Below, one piece after another: positions 1 to 5,264 of a DNA stretch of 8,951 nucleotides (position 1 is the first letter of the stretch; the number at the start of each line of letters is the position of its first letter). The notes under the pieces were generated by a model. The model made no database searches, was not told the origin of the DNA, and saw only the letters and a list, made by a program, of their open reading frames with translations. The stretch comes from Paracoccaceae bacterium. Lineage in GTDB: Bacteria; Pseudomonadota; Alphaproteobacteria; Rhodobacterales; Rhodobacteraceae. Position numbers and translations under genes: made by a program. The stretch covers positions 1 to 8,951 of the forward strand of contig JABSSB010000180.1 in the NCBI GenBank assembly GCA_013214715.1, in the 5' to 3' direction.

Positions 1-1114
1 AAGCACGCGGATCACTCATCGCGTCGACGGCCAAAAGGCGCTCACCCGCATAATACCAGTGGCTCACACTGCCCCCGTCTCCATCGCGGGCAATGACGTG
101 GTCATAACCAATGTTCAGCCCGGCAATCTGCAGCTTCACGTCATACTGATCCGACCAGAACCACGGCGTCGCGACATAATTCTTTTGCGCGCCCATCATA
201 TTCTGGGCCACCACTTCGGCCTGATCGATCGCATTGGGCACGCTTTCCAGCCGGATGCGCTGCCCTTTCCACGGAAAAGAGGCACAATCGCCCGCCGCCC
301 AGATATGCGGGTCCGAGGTCTGACCCATCGCATCCACTGCAATTCCGTTCTCCACCACCAGCCCCGCGGCTTCGGCCAGATCGGTCGCGGGTGTGATGCC
401 AACGCCGACAATGACAAAATCCAGCTTCAGCAACGTACCATCCGACAGCTCTGCCCCGGTTACGCGTTCCTCTTCGCCGATCAACCGGGTCAGGCCTATG
501 CCTTCGCGAATGTCGACGCCATGCCCGCGATGCAAGTCACGGAAGTAATCCGAGGTTTCCGGCGCCGCGACACGCTGCAAAATGCGATCCGCCATTTCGA
601 CCAGCGTGACCGACACGCCCCGCTTGGCGGCAACCGCCGCGGCCTCAAGGCCAATATAGCCGCCTCCCACGACAAGCGCGCGCGCAGGCTCCGCTACAGC
701 CGGAGCCAACGCATCCACATCGGCCAGATCGCGTACCACGTGCACGCCTGCCAGATCGCCCCCGATCGAGGCGGGCAAATAGCGCGGATGCGACCCGGTG
801 GTCAGCGCCAGTTGATCATAGCTTAGCACCTCGTCCCCCAGATGCACTCGCCGGGCCACCGGATCGATGCGCGTCACCTTTTGGCCCAGCCGCAGGGTGA
901 TGTTCTGCTCGGCGTAAAAGCTTTCCGGCCGCAGATAAAGCCGTTCGACCGCCATGTCGCCCAGCAGATAGGCTTTGGACAAAGGCGGGCGCTGATAGGG
1001 CGGCGAGGGCTCCGCCCCGATCAAGGTAATCTCACCCTCAAACCCGCTGGCCCGCAATTTTGCCACCAAGGATGCGCCGGCCTGTCCGGCCCCGATCACG
1101 ATAAAGTGAGCCAT
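1..1114 (-). CDS. NAD/FAD-dependent ferredoxin reductase (putidaredoxin/rhodocoxin reductase-like), C-terminus beyond window
   Basis: Predicted cytosolic flavoprotein passing electrons from NADH through FAD to a [2Fe-2S] ferredoxin, as putidaredoxin and rhodocoxin reductases do for P450s and oxygenases. Translating the minus strand from the ATG at 1114 gives 371 uninterrupted residues. An N-terminal FAD Rossmann motif GAGQAG lies at residues 8-13. The stretch YQRPPLSKAYL at 40-50 is typical of the family. A second, NAD-binding Rossmann motif GGGYIG lies at 150-155, and Glu173 at the end of the following strand favours NADH over NADPH. The FAD-contacting WAAGDCA is at 272-278, and a C-terminal dimer-type domain begins near 318 (PWFWSDQYD). 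Homologues are about 400 residues, so roughly 30 are missing off the window. An AGGGGA stretch 11 nt before the ATG is a modest ribosome site. No ferredoxin or P450 gene is visible nearby, so the redox partner is unknown. The family call is strong; the physiological substrate is not known. Confidence 0.93.
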   Translation of the reverse strand, partial: MAHFIVIGAGQAGASLVAKLRASGFEGEITLIGAEPSPPYQRPPLSKAYLLGDMAVERLYLRPESFYAEQNITLRLGQKVTRIDPVARRVHLGDEVLSYDQLALTTGSHPRYLPASIGGDLAGVHVVRDLADVDALAPAVAEPARALVVGGGYIGLEAAAVAAKRGVSVTLVEMADRILQRVAAPETSDYFRDLHRGHGVDIREGIGLTRLIGEEERVTGAELSDGTLLKLDFVIVGVGITPATDLAEAAGLVVENGIAVDAMGQTSDPHIWAAGDCASFPWKGQRIRLESVPNAIDQAEVVAQNMMGAQKNYVATPWFWSDQYDVKLQIAGLNIGYDHVIARDGDGGSVSHWYYAGERLLAVDAMSDPRA

Positions 1115-1139
1115 CCGCTGAATAATCCCCTGCTTCCCT

Positions 1140-1168
1140 CTGGCACGCTGCGGCGCGCGCCGTATATG
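1140..1168 (+). promoter_or_regulatory. Candidate sigma-70-type promoter of the peroxiredoxin gene
   Basis: CTGGCA (1140-1145) and TATATG (1163-1168) each match the -35 and -10 consensus at four of six positions and are separated by exactly 17 bp. Initiation would fall near 1175, leaving a leader of about 32 nt before the ATG at 1207. The spacer contains the perfect 12-bp palindrome CGGCGCGCGCCG (1151-1162). This is a pattern match by eye in GC-rich DNA and remains tentative. Confidence 0.35.
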
Positions 1169-1206
1169 GCGGGGAATAGCATTCAATCTACGCGAGGAAA
1201 ATCCCC

Positions 1207-1695
1207 ATGCCGATCCAGACAGGCGACACGCTGCCCGACGCAACGCTGCTTGAATTGACCGCGGATGGGCCGGGGCCCGTTGATCTTGGCGCACTGACAA
1301 AAGGCCGCAAAATCGCGATGTTCGGCCTGCCGGGTGCCTATACCGGGACCTGCACCACGGCCCATGTGCCCAGCTTCATACGCACCAAGGATGAGCTGAA
1401 GGAAAAAGGCATCGAAGAGATCATCTGCCTGGCGGTCAATGACCCCTTTGTCATGGGCGCCTGGGGCCGGTCCACAGGTGGCAGCGACGCAGGGATTCGC
1501 TTTTTGGGCGATGCCGACGGCGCACTGACCAAAGCGATGGGGCTGGATTTCTCGGCTCCACCGGCCGGGTTTTATGGCCGGTCACAGCGCTATGCGATGG
1601 TGGTAGAGGACGGCAAAGTCACGGTTCTCAACATTGAAGACTCTCCTGGAACGGCCGAAAAATCTTCGGGCGAGGCGCTGCTCGCTGCGTTGTAA
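1207..1695 (+). CDS. Peroxiredoxin, Prx5 (AhpC/TSA-redoxin) type
   Basis: Cytosolic thiol peroxidase reducing hydrogen peroxide and organic hydroperoxides. The 162-residue product is the usual length for a single-domain Prx5-type enzyme. The active-site signature PGAYTGTC gives Pro42, Thr46 and the peroxidatic Cys49, and Arg128 in RSQRYAMVV fits the conserved arginine that activates the cysteine. VNDPFVMGAW at 77-86 is a hallmark of this subfamily. The only other cysteine is Cys74 in the conserved EIICLAVND strand. No C-terminal resolving cysteine is seen, so an external thiol such as glutathione or glutaredoxin probably completes the cycle (inference). The start is supported by GAGG (1194-1197) nine bases upstream. 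The gene is divergent from the ferredoxin reductase and no fused glutaredoxin domain is present. A T-run hairpin terminator is not evident after the stop. Confidence 0.95.
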   Translation: MPIQTGDTLPDATLLELTADGPGPVDLGALTKGRKIAMFGLPGAYTGTCTTAHVPSFIRTKDELKEKGIEEIICLAVNDPFVMGAWGRSTGGSDAGIRFLGDADGALTKAMGLDFSAPPAGFYGRSQRYAMVVEDGKVTVLNIEDSPGTAEKSSGEALLAAL

Positions 1696-1777
1696 AAAAC
1701 CTCTGCCTGCTTGCCCTGCCACGACGTCTGCGGTGCCTTCGCTGACCCGCGGCAGGCTGCGCGAGCCTTGCGACATA

Positions 1778-1794
1778 TCTGAAATCCTCTGAAA
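1778..1794 (+). repeat. Two TCTGAAA direct repeats upstream of the first lipoprotein gene
   Basis: TCTGAAA occurs at 1778-1784 and 1788-1794, exactly 10 bp apart (about one helical turn), 30-46 bp ahead of the GTG start at 1824. It lies in a relatively AT-rich part of the 128-bp gap after the peroxiredoxin gene. I could not assign a convincing -35/-10 pair here. The repeat may be an operator or chance. The rest of the gap holds only an imperfect hairpin (about 1752-1771) with no T-run. Confidence 0.3.
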
Positions 1795-1823
1795 AGAGTG
1801 TTTTCAACAGGGGTTTGATTGCA

Positions 1824-2125
1824 GTGAAACTTGTCAAATTTGCCGTTCCACTCGTCGCGCTTGCCGCCTGCGGACCATCCGTGTCCAACCAGACGCGCAC
1901 CGTGGGCGGCACTACCGAAGTGCAGGTGGTTAGTGGCGACAACTGCTTTGATGGCAATGTTGGAACTACAACCCGCGCACTGGGCAGGTTCAGACCGTTG
2001 GCCGCCAACCGATCAATCCTCCGGCCGGGATCACTGTGAATGACGAATATGTGACCGCTGCAGAGTTTGCGGCCATATATAATCAAACCCAACGCGCAGA
2101 TGTGATCAACAGAGGCGACAGGTAA
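1824..2125 (+). pseudogene. Small lipoprotein gene, first of a tandem pair, broken by an apparent 1-nt deletion
   Basis: The GTG at 1824 follows AGGGGT (1809-1814) by nine bases and opens a lipoprotein signal: a short charged start, a hydrophobic stretch and the lipobox LAAC with Cys16, followed by Gly. The reading frame runs to TGA at 2037-2039, but similarity to the next gene is lost after about residue 44 (NCFDG). From TGT at 1958 the -1 frame encodes CWNYNPRTGQVQ and continues to TAA at 2123-2125, including EYVTAAEF. Adding one base near 1956-1958 yields a 100-residue protein, the same length as the neighbour, and restores the shared N-C-[FY]-x3-C-[WF]-x-Y-[ND]-P core with the same C-x4-C spacing. 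A TTG at 1815 could extend the frame but sits directly on the ribosome site and is not preferred. The break may be a true mutation or a sequencing error. No slippery heptamer is visible, so programmed frameshifting is unlikely. Function unknown. Confidence 0.75.
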
Positions 2126-2131
2126 ACAAGC

Positions 2132-2434
2132 ATGTGGACACGATCCCAAACCGTATTTGCTTTTGTGGCACTGATCGGCATCACAGCCTGTGACGTGCCG
2201 GACAACCCGACCCGACAGCAGGGCGGCGAGATTCAGGTTCAGCTGACAAAAGGCCTCAACTGTTATAGTGACGAATGCTTCCGGTATGACCCTGCCGGAA
2301 GCATCGACGTGGCAGGACGGCTCCCCGCCAGGGCGGCGCCCAATCTCAGCTATGTCTCGGCGGCGCAATTCCGGACGATGTATCAAACAGCGCTGCGGCG
2401 TCCGTCGGTCAGCCGGTCCTTGGGCGACGGCTAA
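2132..2434 (+). CDS. Small lipoprotein with conserved cysteine pair, second of a tandem pair; function unknown
   Basis: A 100-residue protein with a type II signal peptide: Arg4, a hydrophobic run over about 7-19 and lipobox ITAC with Cys20. Residue +2 is Asp, which in Escherichia coli would keep a lipoprotein in the inner membrane; whether that rule holds here is uncertain. The mature part contains GEIQVQ, then NCYSDECFRYDP with Cys44 and Cys49, then YVSAAQF and Tyr84. All of these have counterparts in the gene just upstream, whose disrupted frame ends 6 nt before this ATG. ACAGG (2118-2122), nine bases before the start, can serve as the ribosome site, so the two genes probably form a small operon created by tandem duplication. 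The two extra-cytoplasmic cysteines could form a disulfide or bind a ligand (inference). The stop lies 3 nt from the convergent dehydratase gene. I do not recognise the family. Confidence 0.8.
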   Translation: MWTRSQTVFAFVALIGITACDVPDNPTRQQGGEIQVQLTKGLNCYSDECFRYDPAGSIDVAGRLPARAAPNLSYVSAAQFRTMYQTALRRPSVSRSLGDG

Positions 2435-2437
2435 AGA

Positions 2438-2725
2438 TCAGGCCAACGCGTCCATCGCCTTGGCCAGACTGATGTCCAACGCACTTAGCCCACCGGCATC
2501 ATGCGTGGTCAGGGTCACCACTACAGTCTTGTAAACATTCGACCATTCCGGATGATGATTGGCCTTTTCGGCAAGAATGGCCATTTGCGTCATCCAGCCA
2601 AAGGCCTGCACAAAATTACCAAAGACAAAGGTCTTTGTGATCGCATCGCGGCCCTCGACCTCGGTCCAGCCGGACAGTTCTGACAGCGCCTCGGCGCGGG
2701 CCTGCGGGTCCAGTTTTTCGGTCAT
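2438..2725 (-). CDS. phhB: Pterin-4a-carbinolamine dehydratase (4a-hydroxytetrahydrobiopterin dehydratase)
   Basis: Cytosolic enzyme dehydrating 4a-hydroxytetrahydropterin to quinonoid dihydropterin, recycling the cofactor used by aromatic amino acid hydroxylases. The 95-residue length is standard for the PCD/DCoH family. The diagnostic motif EKANHHPEW places His57, His58 and Pro59 in the active site, with the second catalytic segment TTHDAGGLSALD giving His75 and Asp76. GW at 19-20 and the KTFVFGNF strand are also family features. Its ATG overlaps the stop of the upstream acyltransferase gene in an ATGA arrangement, indicating translational coupling at the end of the minus-strand cluster. 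No phenylalanine hydroxylase gene lies in the window, so the substrate source is unknown and a general pterin-repair role is possible. It converges on the lipoprotein gene with a 3-nt gap and no visible terminator. Confidence 0.95.
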   Translation of the reverse strand: MTEKLDPQARAEALSELSGWTEVEGRDAITKTFVFGNFVQAFGWMTQMAILAEKANHHPEWSNVYKTVVVTLTTHDAGGLSALDISLAKAMDALA

Positions 2726-3909
2726 TCCTGCTCCTCCACCTCTGATTTTCGGAACGGTCCATACTCTGTCAGCACTTCGATCTCTTCGGCGATGGCATCT
2801 TTTTCGGCCTGAAGATACCGATCCACTGCCTTGCCAAAGCCGCTGTCATGGAACCAGTGCAGCGAATGCACTTCGCTCGGCAGATAGCCGCGCGCCAGCT
2901 TGTGCTGGCCCTGCGCACCCGCCTCGACGCGTTTGAGACCGTTGGCAATGGCCCAGTCGATCGCCTGATAATAACACAGCTCGAAATGCAGGCAGGGGTG
3001 ATGCTCAAGACAGCCCCAATAGCGACCAAAGAGCGTTTCGCGCCCGGCGAAATTCAGCGCCCCAGCCACGTTATGCCCGTTGCGTTCAGCCATCACCAAC
3101 ACGATATCGTCACGCAATGTCTCTTGCGCGATGTCGAAAAACGCGCGGGTCAGATAGGGACTGCCCCATTTTCGCGCGCCCGTGTCCTGATAGAAGATCC
3201 AGAAATCATCCCAGTGATGCGGTTCGATCTGATCGCCTGTCAGGCTCAGGATATCCCCGCCAAAACCCTGCGCCTGCTGCCGCTCCTTGCGCAGCGTCTT
3301 GCGCTTGCGCGACGACAAAGCGGCCAGAAACCCGTCGAAATCATCGTAATCATCGTTCAGCCAATGAAACTGCTGCGTGATGCGGTGCATCAACCCCATC
3401 TGTTTGCCGGCTTCGGCCTCTTCCGGCGTGCAAAAGGTGATATGCAGCGATGAGAGGTTGTTATTCGCGCCCAGTTGCACCGCGCCCTGCACCAAGGCCG
3501 CCTGCCCGACCTGCTCATAACCGGGCCGCACCAGAAACCGCCGCCCGGTGGCGGGGGTGAAGGGCACGGCCAGTTGCAGCTTGGGATAATAGCGCCCGCC
3601 CGCGTTTTCATAGGCATGGGCCCAGTTGTGATCAAAGATATATTCGCCCTGGCTGTGCCCCTTGGCATAAAGCGGCGCGACCGCCACCATCAACCCGTCC
3701 AGGTAGGCCACCATATATTGCGGCTGCCAGCCCGATCCCGGCCCGACCGAGCCGCTATCTTCCAGCGCCAGCAGGAACCGATGCGTGGTGAACGGATCCA
3801 ATGGGCGGCCCCCGTCGGCCACTTCGGAACAGGCGCAGGCATCCCACTCCTCTGCCGCGATCTGCGACAAGGATGACAATACTTCGATTTCGATCTGCGC
3901 CTGATCCAT
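2722..3909 (-). CDS. FemAB-like GNAT-fold acyltransferase (DUF482-type, 'peptidogalycan biosynthesis' family)
   Basis: A 395-residue protein of the FemAB-like family often labelled peptidogalycan biosynthesis or DUF482, with an acyl-CoA or aminoacyl-tRNA type GNAT fold. Its true substrate is not established. Recognisable family segments are DPFTTHRFLLALEDSGS near the N-terminus, IFDHNWAHAYENAG, a basic RKRKTLRKERQQA stretch mid-protein, GSPYLTRAFFD, GALNFAG followed by FGRYWGC, and the C-terminal LHFELCYYQAIDWAI with EAGAQGQHKLARGY. No signal peptide or membrane helix is visible, so it is probably cytosolic. I chose the ATG at 3909 because AAGGGGG (3914-3920) precedes it by four bases. The same frame is open back to a TTG at 3957, but that codon overlaps the end of gdpD and adds 16 residues of unconvincing sequence. 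The gene starts 44 nt after gdpD and overlaps phhB by 4 nt, so it is inside the cluster. Confidence 0.88.
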   Translation of the reverse strand: MDQAQIEIEVLSSLSQIAAEEWDACACSEVADGGRPLDPFTTHRFLLALEDSGSVGPGSGWQPQYMVAYLDGLMVAVAPLYAKGHSQGEYIFDHNWAHAYENAGGRYYPKLQLAVPFTPATGRRFLVRPGYEQVGQAALVQGAVQLGANNNLSSLHITFCTPEEAEAGKQMGLMHRITQQFHWLNDDYDDFDGFLAALSSRKRKTLRKERQQAQGFGGDILSLTGDQIEPHHWDDFWIFYQDTGARKWGSPYLTRAFFDIAQETLRDDIVLVMAERNGHNVAGALNFAGRETLFGRYWGCLEHHPCLHFELCYYQAIDWAIANGLKRVEAGAQGQHKLARGYLPSEVHSLHWFHDSGFGKAVDRYLQAEKDAIAEEIEVLTEYGPFRKSEVEEQE

Positions 3910-3913
3910 CACG

Positions 3914-3920
3914 CCCCCTT
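3914..3920 (-). promoter_or_regulatory. Ribosome binding site deciding the acyltransferase start
   Basis: AAGGGGG on the minus strand, four bases before the ATG at 3909. It lies inside the longer open frame beginning at TTG 3957, which argues that translation starts at 3909. Confidence 0.6.
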
Positions 3921-3953
3921 GTGGTGAAAAATCTGGAGCGCTGGCCGTCGGGA

Positions 3954-4724
3954 TCAAGTCCCGTTCTGCGCCGGATAGCCTTCGAACGTGACATTGTCAC
4001 ACAGGCGCCGGGCTTCGGCCTCGGCGGCCTCTGAGCGGATGGTCCAGCACAAGACCGGCACGCCGGATTGACGCAGCATCTGCACCCGCGGGCGGACCAG
4101 GTCCGCGGCCCGATGGCTCAGGAAACTCGCGCCGACCTTGTCAAAATCCGGGATCGCCCGCAGCGCCTCGCGCCGTTCGGCAGACAGATGCCATTCATCC
4201 CGAGCAAAGCTGCACGTCGTCAGCCCGCGCGCCACAGTCGGCGCATAAAGCGCCATTTTGGACACGCTATGGGGATTGAAGGACATCACTGCGACAGGCC
4301 CGGCATAGCCCGCCAGATCGCGCGCCACGGCCTGCTCTAACGGCCCTGTGTTCGGGCCCATGGCCCCGTCCTGATCCTTGATCTCGATCAGCAGCGGGAC
4401 GCGCCCGGCCACGATGTCCAAAACCTCCGCCAGCGATGGAATGCCTTCGCCATCACCGCCAAGCAACGCGATCTCCGCCGCTTCGCCCAGCGTTTTCTGA
4501 CGAATGACACCGCGCGCGCCGGTCAGCCGCGCAAGGTCGTAATCGTGAAACACCATCGCCTGCCCATCGGCCGTCAGCTGCACATCAATCTCGATGCCAT
4601 AGCCTGCTTCAATCGCCGCACGGATCGCCGCGCGGCTGTTTTCCGGCCGCCCCTTGTGCAGGTCGTGATAGGCCCGATGCGTGATCGGACGCGCCAGAAA
4701 GGCCGGGGGCAGGTCCACCGTCAC
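3954..4724 (-). CDS. Glycerophosphodiester phosphodiesterase, cytosolic type
   Basis: Predicted to hydrolyse glycerophosphodiesters (deacylated phospholipids) to glycerol-3-phosphate and an alcohol. With the GTG at 4724 as start the protein has 256 residues, normal for UgpQ-like bacterial GDPDs. The TIM-barrel signature is complete: His16-Arg17 (THRAYHD), Glu28-Asn29 (RPENS), Glu45 and Asp47 (IEIDVQLTADG), His60-Asp61 (FHDYDLARLTG), then Glu114 and Lys116 in LLIEIKDQ. These supply the two catalytic histidines and the metal ligands. There is no signal peptide. The start is inferred from the 4-nt gap after the ridA stop. An in-frame ATG at 4820 would overlap ridA by more than 90 nt and add an arginine-rich tail that family members lack. 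The ribosome site is weak, which fits translational coupling to ridA. Context among metabolite-repair genes suggests a phospholipid-turnover role, but this is inference. Confidence 0.93.
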   Translation of the reverse strand: MTVDLPPAFLARPITHRAYHDLHKGRPENSRAAIRAAIEAGYGIEIDVQLTADGQAMVFHDYDLARLTGARGVIRQKTLGEAAEIALLGGDGEGIPSLAEVLDIVAGRVPLLIEIKDQDGAMGPNTGPLEQAVARDLAGYAGPVAVMSFNPHSVSKMALYAPTVARGLTTCSFARDEWHLSAERREALRAIPDFDKVGASFLSHRAADLVRPRVQMLRQSGVPVLCWTIRSEAAEAEARRLCDNVTFEGYPAQNGT

Positions 4725-4728
4725 TGAT

Positions 4729-5187
4729 TTACCGGATCTGAAAAATGCCTTCGATCTCGACCGCGACGCCCAGCGGCAAAGAGGCCGCCGAAACCGCAGA
4801 CCGCGCGTGCCGACCCGCATCCCCCAAAGCTTCGACCAGGAAATCCGAGGCGCCGTTTATCACAAGCGGCTGGTCGGTATAGTCCAGCGTCGAGTTCACA
4901 AAGCCGGTCAGTTTCACCACCCGCACAAGCCGGTCCAGATCACCACCGCAGGCCGCTTTGACCTGGGTCAGCAGGCTGATGGCACAGGTCCGCGCGGCTT
5001 TGGCGCCGGTTTCGGTCTCCATGTCCTGACCCAGCTTGCCTTTGATCAAGCCGTTTTCATCCATCGAAATCTGGCCTGACACATGCACCAGATCACCGAC
5101 CTGCACGTAAGGGATGTAATTGGCCGCCGGGGCGGGTGCGTCTTTCAAGGTGACGCCCAATTCAGCCAAACGATCTTCGATACTCAT
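4729..5187 (-). CDS. RidA/YjgF-family protein, long (about 150 aa) subgroup; probable enamine/imine deaminase
   Basis: Rid-family trimeric enzymes hydrolyse reactive enamine/imine intermediates such as 2-aminoacrylate released by PLP enzymes. This 152-residue protein begins MSIEDRLAELGV and contains YVQVGDLVHVSGQI at about 28-40, the VVKLTGFVNS segment near 90-99, and GRHARSAVSAASLPLGVAVEIE at about 125-145. Arg129 in HARSAV sits where the catalytic arginine of active RidA proteins is found. The length and the N-terminal helix match the longer YjgF-type subgroup rather than the 128-residue canonical RidA, so substrate preference may differ. The ATG at 5187 is preceded by GAGGGGG (5195-5201) at seven bases. 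The frame is open further to a TTG at 5253, but that extension is low-complexity Ala/Val and lacks support. It is followed 4 nt later by gdpD. A 77-nt gap separates it from the upstream adaptor gene, and no clear promoter was found there. Confidence 0.92.
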   Translation of the reverse strand: MSIEDRLAELGVTLKDAPAPAANYIPYVQVGDLVHVSGQISMDENGLIKGKLGQDMETETGAKAARTCAISLLTQVKAACGGDLDRLVRVVKLTGFVNSTLDYTDQPLVINGASDFLVEALGDAGRHARSAVSAASLPLGVAVEIEGIFQIR

Positions 5188-5194
5188 GGGTCTT

Positions 5195-5201
5195 CCCCCT
5201 C
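5195..5201 (-). promoter_or_regulatory. Ribosome binding site deciding the ridA start
   Basis: GAGGGGG on the minus strand, seven bases before the ATG at 5187. It rules against the longer frame beginning at the TTG at 5253. Confidence 0.65.
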
Positions 5202-5264
5202 TGCTTGCTGCTGCCGCGACGCTAGCCGCAACTGAAACGGGGGGAAAGCCCAAAGGAGCGCCGG

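Noticed and set aside
59..826. Plus-strand open frame of 255 codons at the window start
   Set aside because: Shadow of the ferredoxin reductase, which shows both Rossmann motifs on the minus strand; the plus frame has no domain signature.
1752..1771. Imperfect hairpin after the peroxiredoxin gene as a terminator
   Set aside because: The stem is short and bulged with no T-run after it; not enough to call a rho-independent terminator.
1944..1964. Programmed -1 frameshifting in the first lipoprotein gene
   Set aside because: A -1 slip would give the right product, but there is no X-XXY-YYZ slippery heptamer and no obvious downstream stimulatory hairpin. A one-base deletion or sequencing error is simpler.
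1628..2386. Long minus-strand open frame (252 codons) opposite the peroxiredoxin end and both lipoproteins
   Set aside because: It has no recognisable domain. It is antisense to a clear peroxiredoxin and to two lipoprotein frames with signal peptides and shared motifs. Long antisense frames are expected in GC-rich DNA.
4725..4820. Upstream ATG start for the GDPD gene at 4820
   Set aside because: It would overlap ridA by over 90 nt and add an arginine-rich extension foreign to the family. The GTG at 4724, just after the ridA stop, gives the normal length.
5188..5253. Signal-peptide-like N-terminal extension of RidA from a TTG at 5253
   Set aside because: The Ala/Val-rich residues come from translating the leader and ribosome site. 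A strong GAGGGGG precedes the ATG at 5187, and RidA proteins are cytosolic.
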